Origin: Bacteroidales bacterium
GTDB lineage: Bacteria; Bacteroidota; Bacteroidia; Bacteroidales; JAADJA01
DNA: 5,487 bases
Direction: 5' to 3'
Assembly: GCA_030635465.1 (NCBI GenBank)
Contig: DAOVYU010000106.1
Location: 1-5,487 of the forward strand
The notes beneath the pieces are model-generated. The model had not been told where the DNA came from, did not search any database, and saw only the letters and a program-made list of their open reading frames with translations. A program made the position numbers and the translations under genes. How positions within the stretch are numbered: the stretch's first letter is position 1; each line of letters opens with the position of its first letter. Positions 1 to 5,487 of this stretch are shown one piece after another.

Positions 1-49
1 CCTCAATCACATAACAATTCTGCCAAAATGGAGTTATTGTATTTCAAAG
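1..49. other. Non-coding DNA upstream of the MraZ boxes
   Basis: This short AT-rich stretch shows no convincing coding frame, hairpin or RNA gene. A TGGAG at 29-33 resembles the boxes further down but lies one base out of their 10-bp register (29 instead of 30), so I do not count it as part of the array. It is probably the upstream part of the mraZ promoter region. The end of a preceding gene is not visible. Confidence 0.5.
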
Positions 50-99
50 TGGGAAATAATGGGAAAAGTTGTTAACAAATGGTAAAAAGTGGGAAAATT
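50..99 (+). promoter_or_regulatory. Putative MraZ operator: five 10-bp units with TGGGA-like boxes
   Basis: Five consecutive 10-bp units begin at 50, 60, 70, 80 and 90. Their first five bases read TGGGA, TGGGA, TGTTA, TGGTA and TGGGA. Three are identical, one has a single change, and the middle one has two changes. MraZ of Escherichia coli is known to bind TGGGN direct repeats separated by 5 bp just upstream of mraZ, and this layout matches that spacing exactly. The 10-bp phasing places all boxes on one face of the helix, as suits a ring-shaped MraZ oligomer. The array lies 33 bp before the mraZ start, so autoregulation of the whole cluster is the likely role. Binding here is inferred, not shown. 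Confidence 0.85.
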
Positions 100-103
100 A
101 TTT

Positions 104-111
104 TATTTTTA
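104..111 (+). promoter_or_regulatory. Possible Bacteroidota-type -7 element of the mraZ promoter
   Basis: TATTTTTA matches the Bacteroidota -7 consensus TAnnTTTG at all defined positions except the last. It lies just after the MraZ boxes and 20 bases before the mraZ ATG. The expected upstream -33 TTTG/TTG element is not found at a good distance, since the nearest TTG (69-71) is too far away. If this element is used, the -33 region would fall within the box array and bound MraZ could block RNA polymerase, and the mRNA leader would be only about 10-15 bases. The AT-rich background makes a chance match quite possible. Confidence 0.3.
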
Positions 112-131
112 CTCCTTGAAATTTTAAGCAC

Positions 132-596
132 ATGACTCATCTGACTTATACATACGAATGCAAGGTAGATTCAAAGGGACGGGTGTTGCTTCCTTCAAAC
201 CTGAAGAAGGAATTGCTCCCTGTTTTGAATGATGGATTTGTGATTAAAAAAAGTGTGTTTTACAATTGTCTTGAGTTGTATCCAAAAGCCGAGTGGGATG
301 AGGAAATGACAGGAATTGACAAATTGAACCGCTTCGTTAAGAAAAATGTGGATTTCATTCGTCGGTTTATGGCTGGTGTAAAACCTGTTATCCTCGACAA
401 TAATGCACGTTTACTTATTCCGAAAGATCTGATGGCTTTTGCAAACATCGATAAAAATATAGTGATGACTTCACAAATCAATAAAATAGAGATTTGGGAT
501 AAGGAGAATTACGAAAAAGTGGTAGGCGATGATTCAACAGACTTTGGAACATTGGCCGAGGATGTGATGGGAGGAATGGAAAAAACCGACGAATAA
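132..596 (+). CDS. mraZ: MraZ, transcriptional regulator of the division/cell wall cluster
   Basis: This 154-residue protein has the normal MraZ length and the two tandem AbrB-like (SpoVT-AbrB/MraZ) halves. The first half carries the DNA-contacting motif D13-S-K-G-R17 followed by VLLP. The second carries the equivalent D89-N-N-A-R93 followed by LLIP. In the second motif Ala92 stands where Gly is usual in the family. A region around R77-R78-F79-M80-A81-G82 matches the conserved segment between the halves. The family forms ring-like oligomers that bind repeated boxes upstream of mraZ and usually repress the dcw operon; the boxes at 50-99 are the probable target. The ATG at 132 places YECKVDSKGR close to the N-terminus, as is normal for MraZ. 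No Shine-Dalgarno site is evident. The stop codon overlaps the rsmH start by one base. The identification is very secure; the mode of regulation is inferred from relatives. Confidence 0.96.
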   Translation: MTHLTYTYECKVDSKGRVLLPSNLKKELLPVLNDGFVIKKSVFYNCLELYPKAEWDEEMTGIDKLNRFVKKNVDFIRRFMAGVKPVILDNNARLLIPKDLMAFANIDKNIVMTSQINKIEIWDKENYEKVVGDDSTDFGTLAEDVMGGMEKTDE

Positions 597-1489
597 TGTA
601 TCACGAACCGGTTTTATTAAAAGAAAGCATAGCAGGTTTAAATATTAAAGGAGAAGGTGTCTACATCGATGCGACTTATGGTGGCGGTGGCCATTCCCGG
701 GAAATTTTAAAACAAATTGAAAAAGGTTCTTTGATAGCATTTGATCAGGATCAGGATGCATTGATAAATGAAGCAGATGACGACAGGTTAATATTGATAA
801 ATCAAAACTTCAGGTATATGAAAAATTTCCTGAAGTTATACAAAGCAGTTCCTGTTGATGGCATTCTGGCCGACCTTGGAGTTTCTTCCTACCAGATTGA
901 TAAACCCGAACGTGGATTTTCAATGCGATTCGAAGGAACACTGGATCTTCGGATGAATCAAAAGAAAGATTTATCAGCAAAACAGGTAGTGAATGAATAT
1001 CCGGTTGGTAGATTGAAAGAAATATTCTGGAACTATGGTGAATTGAAGAATGGATCAAGAGTAGCAATTGAGATAGAAAAAGCACGCAACAAAACAGAAT
1101 TAACAACAACAAAACAATTACAGGAAGCAACAATTAAGTGTGCTCCAAAAGGCTTGGAAAATAAATTTTATGCAAAGTTATTCCAGGCCTTACGCATTGA
1201 AGTAAATGATGAATTGGGCTCATTGAAAGATTTATTAAGCCAGTCGGTGGACTTACTGGATAAAGGAGGAAGGTTGGTGGTTATTTCGTATCACTCTCTG
1301 GAAGACAGACTGGTTAAAAATTTCTTAAAATCAGGAAATTTTGAAGGCAATATCGAAAAAGATTTTTATGGGAATCCATTGGTTCAATTTAAGTTAATAA
1401 CAAAAAAACCGGTAATACCAACCGAAGAAGAAATAAAAAGAAATCGCAGGGCTAGAAGTGCAAAACTAAGAATCGCGGAAAAAATATAA
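596..1489 (+). CDS. rsmH: RsmH (MraW), 16S rRNA m4C1402 N4-methyltransferase
   Basis: RsmH uses S-adenosylmethionine to methylate N4 of C1402 in 16S rRNA at the ribosomal decoding centre, in the cytoplasm. The 297-residue length is normal. Visible family motifs are HEPVLL at residues 3-8; the SAM-binding loop YIDATYGGGGHS at 23-34; the acidic motif FDQDQDA at 49-55; ADLGVSSYQID at 92-102, which includes the catalytic-loop region, followed by RGFSM; QALRIEVNDEL at 197-207; SYHSLEDRLVK at 231-241; and a basic C-terminal tail with RNRRARSAKLR. The middle section (about 105-200) is the helical domain inserted in the Rossmann fold, as usual. The ATG shares one base with the mraZ stop (TAATG), suggesting translational coupling. 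The same arrangement links its stop to the next gene. Its place right after mraZ is one of the most conserved gene pairs in bacteria. Confidence 0.97.
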   Translation: MYHEPVLLKESIAGLNIKGEGVYIDATYGGGGHSREILKQIEKGSLIAFDQDQDALINEADDDRLILINQNFRYMKNFLKLYKAVPVDGILADLGVSSYQIDKPERGFSMRFEGTLDLRMNQKKDLSAKQVVNEYPVGRLKEIFWNYGELKNGSRVAIEIEKARNKTELTTTKQLQEATIKCAPKGLENKFYAKLFQALRIEVNDELGSLKDLLSQSVDLLDKGGRLVVISYHSLEDRLVKNFLKSGNFEGNIEKDFYGNPLVQFKLITKKPVIPTEEEIKRNRRARSAKLRIAEKI

Positions 1490-1842
1490 TGGCAAAAGAA
1501 AAGAAGAAGAAGAAAGGAAATAACCATGCTACCAGGTCAGCTCAAAATATTCTGGGCGGTGCCTTCCTAACCCGGGAAAGTACGGCAAAACATCTTCCCT
1601 TCCTGCTATTCCTAGCTTTTGTAGCAATTATTTATATCGGCAATTCTTACTACGCAGAAAAAAATATTCGAAAGATTGAACGACTCCAAAAACAACTGAA
1701 GGAAATGCGCTACGAATATGTTACCAATAAATCACATGTAATGCAAAGTAGCAGACAATCACAGGTAGCCAATAGCTTAAAGAATAAGGGAATCAAAGAA
1801 TCTACTGTTCCGCCAAATAAAATTGTTGTAGAAGAAGATTAA
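1489..1842 (+). CDS. ftsL: FtsL-like cell division protein (Bacteroidota type)
   Basis: This 117-residue single-pass membrane protein sits in the FtsL position between rsmH and ftsI. The N-terminus is cytoplasmic and very basic, with five consecutive lysines at 5-9. A hydrophobic segment at about 36-52 (LPFLLFLAFVAIIYIG) is the only membrane span, giving an N-in topology. Residues about 57-83 (AEKNIRKIERLQKQLKEMR and onward) look like a heptad-rich coiled coil, followed by a short polar tail. The RQSQVA segment near residue 90 resembles that of other Bacteroidota FtsL-like proteins. FtsL normally pairs with FtsB/DivIC and FtsQ and helps activate FtsWI septal synthesis. FtsL sequences diverge strongly, so the call rests on gene position, topology and coiled coil more than on identity. 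Such genes are sometimes mislabelled as methyltransferases because of the rsmH neighbour; nothing here supports that. Confidence 0.88.
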   Translation: MAKEKKKKKGNNHATRSAQNILGGAFLTRESTAKHLPFLLFLAFVAIIYIGNSYYAEKNIRKIERLQKQLKEMRYEYVTNKSHVMQSSRQSQVANSLKNKGIKESTVPPNKIVVEED

Positions 1843-1843
1843 C

Positions 1844-3958
1844 ATGAAAAACAAAAACATCAAAAAAGATATTTTGTGGAGGGTATTTCTGATATACCTG
1901 TTCATGTTGTTATTTGGCCTGGCCATTATCATCAAAGTAATATATATACAGGTATATGAGGGAAAGGAGTTATTACAAAAGGCTCAAAAGCAAACCCTGA
2001 AATATTTCAATGTTGAATCAGTACGTGGTAATATTTATGCTTCAGATGGGAGTTTATTAGCTACTTCTGTCCCTATTTTTGATATTCGAATGGATGTAGC
2101 TTCCCCACTGATTTCTGATGCCTATTTTCTAAATCATATTGATGCACTTTCAAGGGAACTGGCCAATTTGTTTGGTGACAAATCCAAATCACAATATAAA
2201 AAACAATTGCAGAAACAGCGTAAAAAGAAAAACCGCTATTACCTTGTAAAAAGAAATATTACTTATAATCAGCTTAAGAGGATTAAAACTTTTTCCATAT
2301 TTGAAAGAGGCAAATATAAAGGCGGATTAATCATCATTCCAAAAACAAAACGACAAAAACCATTCGGCTTATTAGCAGAAAGAACCATCGGATATGAAAA
2401 CCCCAACGAAAATTTATTTGTGGGTGTAGAAGGCTCATACAGTGAATATTTGAGTGGGAAAAATGGCAAACAACTACGGCGAAAAATAAACAATGGTGAC
2501 TGGGTACCAATTTTTGATGAAAATGAAATTGAACCTGAAGATGGAAAAGATATCATTACAACCATTGATTTAAACGTTCAGGATGTTGCAGAAGCTGCTT
2601 TGTATAATCATTTAATTGAACACCAGGCCAAATGGGGTTGTGCTGTTTTGATGGAAGTAAAAACAGGTGAAATTAAAGCCATTGCCAATCTTACAAAAGA
2701 TAAGTCGAGCGGTAAATATTATGAGACTTATAATTATGCAGTTGGTTCCAGCATTGAACCAGGCTCTACTTTTAAGCTTCCATCCATGATTGCCCTATTT
2801 GAAGATGGCCTAGAAAATTTGCAAGATACCGTTGATATAGGAAAAGGCTTTGCAGTTTATTCCGGACTCACCATTCAAGATGTGCACGGGATTCGCGACG
2901 GTCGGGTTTCCATTAAAGAAGTGTTTGAGAAATCATCCAATGCAGGAGTGTCACAACTGGTATACGACAAATATGTTACACAACCTCAGCGATACATAGA
3001 CAGGTTGTATGACATGTCTCTCCATGAAAAATTAGGGATTGAAATACCAGGAGAAGGAAAGCCATTTATTAAGGACACTAAAGACAAAAGCTGGTCAAAA
3101 GTATCGCTGCCATTTATGTCGATTGGATATGAAATCCTGCAAACTCCATTGCAAATCCTAACCTTTTACAATGCAGTTGCCAACAATGGTAAAATGGTAA
3201 AACCCATGTTTGTTAAAGAGATCCAAAGTGCCGGAAAGACCATAAAAACTTTTGAAACAGAAATATTAAATGGCTCTATCTGCTCCCAAAGTTCACTTGA
3301 TAAAGCTCACTTGATTCTGGAAGGGGTTATTAAAAATGGTACTGCTACCAGTTTGAACAAATCACCATATAAAATCGCAGGGAAAACGGGTACTGCACAA
3401 ATAGCCAATAAAAGCAGCGGTTACGATAAAACAAACTACAATGCATCATTTGTAGGATATTTTCCGGCTGATGAACCCAAATACTCTTGTATTGTTGTTG
3501 TAAGCCGTCCCTCAACTGGTAGGTATTACGCTAGCTCAGTGGCCGTTCCTGTTTTTAAAGAGATTGCTGATAAAGTATATGCTACTAATCTCGATATACA
3601 TCAGGATAAAGAAATAGAAGAACCAAATACAAACTATCCCATCTACGCAACTGGCTATCAAAAAGATCTGGAACAGATTTATCAAACACTGGACATTCCA
3701 CTGGACTCATTAAGTACAAATGCTGAATGGGCTATTGCTCTGAAATCAGATAGTTCAGTTAGGCTGGACACACGGATTATCAAGGAAGGATTGGTACCCA
3801 ATGTTAAAGGAATGGGAGCAAAAGATGCCATATATGTTTTGGAAAATCTTGGGCTTATTGTAAGACTTAAAGGACGTGGGTTTGTAAGAGAACAATCGCT
3901 TTCCCCAGGTGCCAGGATTAAAAAAGGGAATATGATTTATTTAAGATTAGCTGTTTAA
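1844..3958 (+). CDS. ftsI: FtsI-type peptidoglycan transpeptidase (class B PBP) with C-terminal PASTA domain
   Basis: This 704-residue class B penicillin-binding protein cross-links septal peptidoglycan in the periplasm. The N-terminus has a short basic cytoplasmic tail and one membrane segment at about 13-36. The PBP dimerisation/pedestal domain starts near R61-GNIYASDG and runs to about 230. The transpeptidase domain follows (about 260-575) with all three active-site motifs: S308-T-F-K311 (nucleophile Ser308), S364-S-N366 and K514-T-G-T517. After a linker of about 70 residues, 649-704 fit one PASTA domain (VPNVKGM, then DAIYVLENLGL, ending GNMIYLRLAV). The FtsI/SpoVD-like layout with a single PASTA domain is usual in Bacteroidota and differs from E. 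coli FtsI, which lacks PASTA. The start lies one base after the ftsL stop, with a weak purine-rich stretch (GAAGAAGA) upstream. The enzyme probably partners with FtsW and the FtsL-like protein just upstream. Some annotations would call it SpoVD or PBP2/3. Confidence 0.95.
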   Translation: MKNKNIKKDILWRVFLIYLFMLLFGLAIIIKVIYIQVYEGKELLQKAQKQTLKYFNVESVRGNIYASDGSLLATSVPIFDIRMDVASPLISDAYFLNHIDALSRELANLFGDKSKSQYKKQLQKQRKKKNRYYLVKRNITYNQLKRIKTFSIFERGKYKGGLIIIPKTKRQKPFGLLAERTIGYENPNENLFVGVEGSYSEYLSGKNGKQLRRKINNGDWVPIFDENEIEPEDGKDIITTIDLNVQDVAEAALYNHLIEHQAKWGCAVLMEVKTGEIKAIANLTKDKSSGKYYETYNYAVGSSIEPGSTFKLPSMIALFEDGLENLQDTVDIGKGFAVYSGLTIQDVHGIRDGRVSIKEVFEKSSNAGVSQLVYDKYVTQPQRYIDRLYDMSLHEKLGIEIPGEGKPFIKDTKDKSWSKVSLPFMSIGYEILQTPLQILTFYNAVANNGKMVKPMFVKEIQSAGKTIKTFETEILNGSICSQSSLDKAHLILEGVIKNGTATSLNKSPYKIAGKTGTAQIANKSSGYDKTNYNASFVGYFPADEPKYSCIVVVSRPSTGRYYASSVAVPVFKEIADKVYATNLDIHQDKEIEEPNTNYPIYATGYQKDLEQIYQTLDIPLDSLSTNAEWAIALKSDSSVRLDTRIIKEGLVPNVKGMGAKDAIYVLENLGLIVRLKGRGFVREQSLSPGARIKKGNMIYLRLAV

Positions 3959-3962
3959 AAGA

Positions 3963-5429
3963 TTGAAAAAGTTAAGTGACATATTAAAAGGAGTTGAAAT
4001 TGTTAAAACCATTGGGTCAACAAATATTGATATTAATTCAATTCAATTTGACTCTCGAAAAATTAATAACGGAGATTTATTTATTGCTATTAAAGGTACA
4101 CAAGTAGATGGTCATACTTTTATTCAGAAAGTTATTCATTCAGGTGCAATAGTAATTATCTGTGAAGTTTTACCCGAGCAGCAAAATGAAGTTGTTTATA
4201 TCCAGGTTAATAATAGTTCAAAAACACTGGGTATAATCGCATCCAATTTTTATGAATTTCCTTCATCAAAGCTCAAATTAGTTGGTGTTACAGGAACCAA
4301 TGGCAAAACAACCATCGCCAGTTTGTTATTCGAGCTATTTCAAAGTATGGGTTATCCATCAGGATTGTTATCCACCATTCAAAATAAGATTGAGAACAAA
4401 ATAGTTACGGCTACCCACACAACTCCGGATCCCATCCAGATCAATAAATTATTGGGCCAAATGGTGAATGAAGGATGTGAATATTGTTTCATGGAAGTGA
4501 GTTCACATTCCATTGATCAGGACAGAATTGCAGGGCTGGTATTTACAGGTGGGATATTTACTAACCTGAGCCATGATCACCTTGACTACCATCTAACTTT
4601 TGATAACTATTTGAAAGCTAAGAAAAAATTCTTTGATGAATTACCAGCGAATGCATTTGCATTAATCAATACAGATGACAGAAATGGTAAGATCATGCTA
4701 CAGAACACAAAAGCCATTAGAATGTCGTATAGTCTTAAAGGTGTTTCTGACTTCAAATGTAAAATCATTGAAAACAACTTTGATGGCCTTCTATTAAAAA
4801 TCAATGGACAAGAATTCTGTAGCAACCTGATTGGCAGCTTTAACGCCTATAACCTTTTGGCAGTTTATGCAGCTGCTATATTGTTAGGTGAAAAACCTGA
4901 AGAAGTGCTTACTACATTGAGTAACCTGAAAACGGTTGAAGGCAGATTCGATTATATCCGATCGGTAAATAACATTATTGGAATTGTTGACTATGCACAC
5001 TCACCAGATGCTTTACAAAATGTGTTGAATACAATTGATTCCATCAGGACACACAATGAAACATTGATCACTGTTTTTGGTGCAGGTGGTGATAGGGATA
5101 AACAAAAACGTCCGATCATGGGTAAAGTTGCCTGTGAGAAAAGTGATAAAGTAATCCTTACATCAGATAATCCCAGGTCGGAAGTACCTGAAGAAATTAT
5201 GAAAGACATTGAAAATGGTATTGGGGGAGAGTATTTGAACCGCGTAATTTCAATCACAAACAGAAAAGAAGCTATAAAGACAGCCTGTTCATTTGCCCGG
5301 AGTGGCGATATCATTTTGGTGGCAGGAAAAGGTCATGAAAAATACCAGGAAATTGAAGGTATTAAACATCCTTTTGATGACAAAGAAATTTTGAAAAACT
5401 ACTTATTAACAAATATAAACTCGAACTAG
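3963..5429 (+). CDS. murE: MurE, UDP-MurNAc-L-Ala-D-Glu:meso-diaminopimelate ligase (TTG start)
   Basis: MurE adds the third amino acid to UDP-MurNAc-L-Ala-D-Glu, using ATP, in the cytoplasm. The protein has 488 residues, the normal length, with three Mur ligase domains. The N-terminal UDP-binding domain contains FDSRKINNGDLFIAIKG (29-45). The central ATPase domain has the P-loop G111-TNGKTT117, THTTPDP (151-157), EVSSHS (178-183), NLSHDHLDYH (201-210) and Lys220 in the YLKAKKKFF stretch, the likely carbamylated lysine. The C-terminal domain has EGRFD (326-330), DYAHSPDAL (343-351), GGDRDKQKRP and D402-N-P-R405. DNPR and G455-K-G-H-E459 are the hallmarks of meso-diaminopimelate rather than L-lysine enzymes. 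The start is TTG: an in-frame TAG lies at 3948-3950 and the first internal Met is near residue 129, beyond the P-loop, while MKKLSDIL from this TTG fits the usual N-terminus. It begins four bases after the ftsI stop. Confidence 0.96.
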   Translation: MKKLSDILKGVEIVKTIGSTNIDINSIQFDSRKINNGDLFIAIKGTQVDGHTFIQKVIHSGAIVIICEVLPEQQNEVVYIQVNNSSKTLGIIASNFYEFPSSKLKLVGVTGTNGKTTIASLLFELFQSMGYPSGLLSTIQNKIENKIVTATHTTPDPIQINKLLGQMVNEGCEYCFMEVSSHSIDQDRIAGLVFTGGIFTNLSHDHLDYHLTFDNYLKAKKKFFDELPANAFALINTDDRNGKIMLQNTKAIRMSYSLKGVSDFKCKIIENNFDGLLLKINGQEFCSNLIGSFNAYNLLAVYAAAILLGEKPEEVLTTLSNLKTVEGRFDYIRSVNNIIGIVDYAHSPDALQNVLNTIDSIRTHNETLITVFGAGGDRDKQKRPIMGKVACEKSDKVILTSDNPRSEVPEEIMKDIENGIGGEYLNRVISITNRKEAIKTACSFARSGDIILVAGKGHEKYQEIEGIKHPFDDKEILKNYLLTNINSN

Positions 5430-5432
5430 CGT

Positions 5433-5487
5433 ATGTTCTATTATTTGTTTTCATATTTAGACGAAACCTTTAATGTCCCAGGAGCAG
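5433..5487 (+). CDS. mraY: MraY N-terminus (phospho-MurNAc-pentapeptide transferase), truncated by window end
   Basis: An ATG three bases after the murE stop opens a frame that runs off the window after 18 full codons: MFYYLFSYLDETFNVPGA. The pattern M-x-YYLF-x-YL-D, then F-x-x-PGA, is the typical start of Bacteroidota MraY. MraY is a multi-pass inner-membrane enzyme that transfers phospho-MurNAc-pentapeptide from UDP to undecaprenyl phosphate to make lipid I. Only the periplasmic lead-in is visible here, so the catalytic aspartates cannot be checked. The position directly after murE matches the standard Bacteroidota dcw order and supports the call. No Shine-Dalgarno site is visible. Confidence 0.88.
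   Translation, partial: MFYYLFSYLDETFNVPGA

Noticed and set aside
71..76. The GTTAAC palindrome in the middle of the box array as a separate operator.
   Set aside because: A six-base palindrome in AT-rich DNA is expected by chance, and the position is explained better as the degenerate third unit of the phased array.
260..481. An antisense open frame opposite mraZ, with similar ones opposite ftsI (2269-2565) and murE (4607-4825, 4991-5314).
   Set aside because: All are embedded in secure genes, show no recognisable motifs and are expected by chance.
569..575. GGGAGGA as a Shine-Dalgarno site for rsmH.
   Set aside because: It lies about 20 bases before the rsmH ATG, too far for normal use, and it encodes Gly-Gly in the mraZ tail.
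810..1133. An antisense open frame of 107 codons inside rsmH that encodes a strongly hydrophobic, leucine-rich stretch resembling a membrane protein.
   Set aside because: It lies fully inside a well-conserved gene. The leucines and valines arise from reading the complement of Lys-, Asn- and Thr-rich codons, and no promoter or ribosome site supports it.
1494..1520. A 27-base pure-purine tract with four AAG repeats at the start of ftsL, considered as a slippage or phase-variation site.
   Set aside because: It simply encodes the lysine-rich cytoplasmic tail. The repeat unit is three bases, so length change would not shift the frame, and basic tails are normal in these proteins.
1526..1570. A tiny out-of-frame ORF of 14 codons in ftsL preceded by an AAAGGAA sequence.
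   Set aside because: It is too short, lies out of frame within a real gene, and the upstream purines are part of the lysine-rich coding tract.

Overview
The window holds the first part of a dcw (division and cell wall) cluster. All genes are on the + strand and tightly packed: mraZ, rsmH (mraW), a short ftsL-type gene, a transpeptidase ftsI/PBP with a C-terminal PASTA domain, murE, and the first 18 codons of mraY, which is cut by the window end. The gene order (murE directly followed by mraY, with no murF between), the Lys-rich FtsL-like protein, the AT-rich sequence and the lack of strong Shine-Dalgarno sites all suggest a member of the Bacteroidota. This is inferred from gene order and protein style; no database search was possible, and I cannot name a genus.

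Layout. Bases 1-131 are non-coding. They hold a phased array of TGGGA-like boxes at exact 10-bp steps (50-99), which fits the known MraZ operator pattern, followed by an AT-rich stretch with a possible Bacteroidota-type -7 element just before mraZ. From 132 to the end there is almost no non-coding DNA. mraZ/rsmH and rsmH/ftsL overlap by one base (TAATG), ftsL/ftsI are separated by one base, ftsI/murE by four bases and murE/mraY by three. murE begins with TTG. I see no internal terminator or clear internal promoter, so the genes probably form one operon.

How the genes work together. MraZ is the cluster's DNA-binding regulator and probably acts on the boxes in front of its own gene. RsmH methylates 16S rRNA. 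The FtsL-like protein and the FtsI-type transpeptidase are membrane components of the septal machinery. MurE adds the third stem-peptide residue to the cytoplasmic peptidoglycan precursor, and its DNPR motif indicates meso-diaminopimelate. MraY then transfers the finished UDP-MurNAc-pentapeptide to the lipid carrier.

I found no hidden novel system. The window is a conserved housekeeping region. The points most worth a second look are the five-register MraZ box array with a degenerate centre, the Gly-to-Ala change in the second MraZ motif, and the TTG start of murE.
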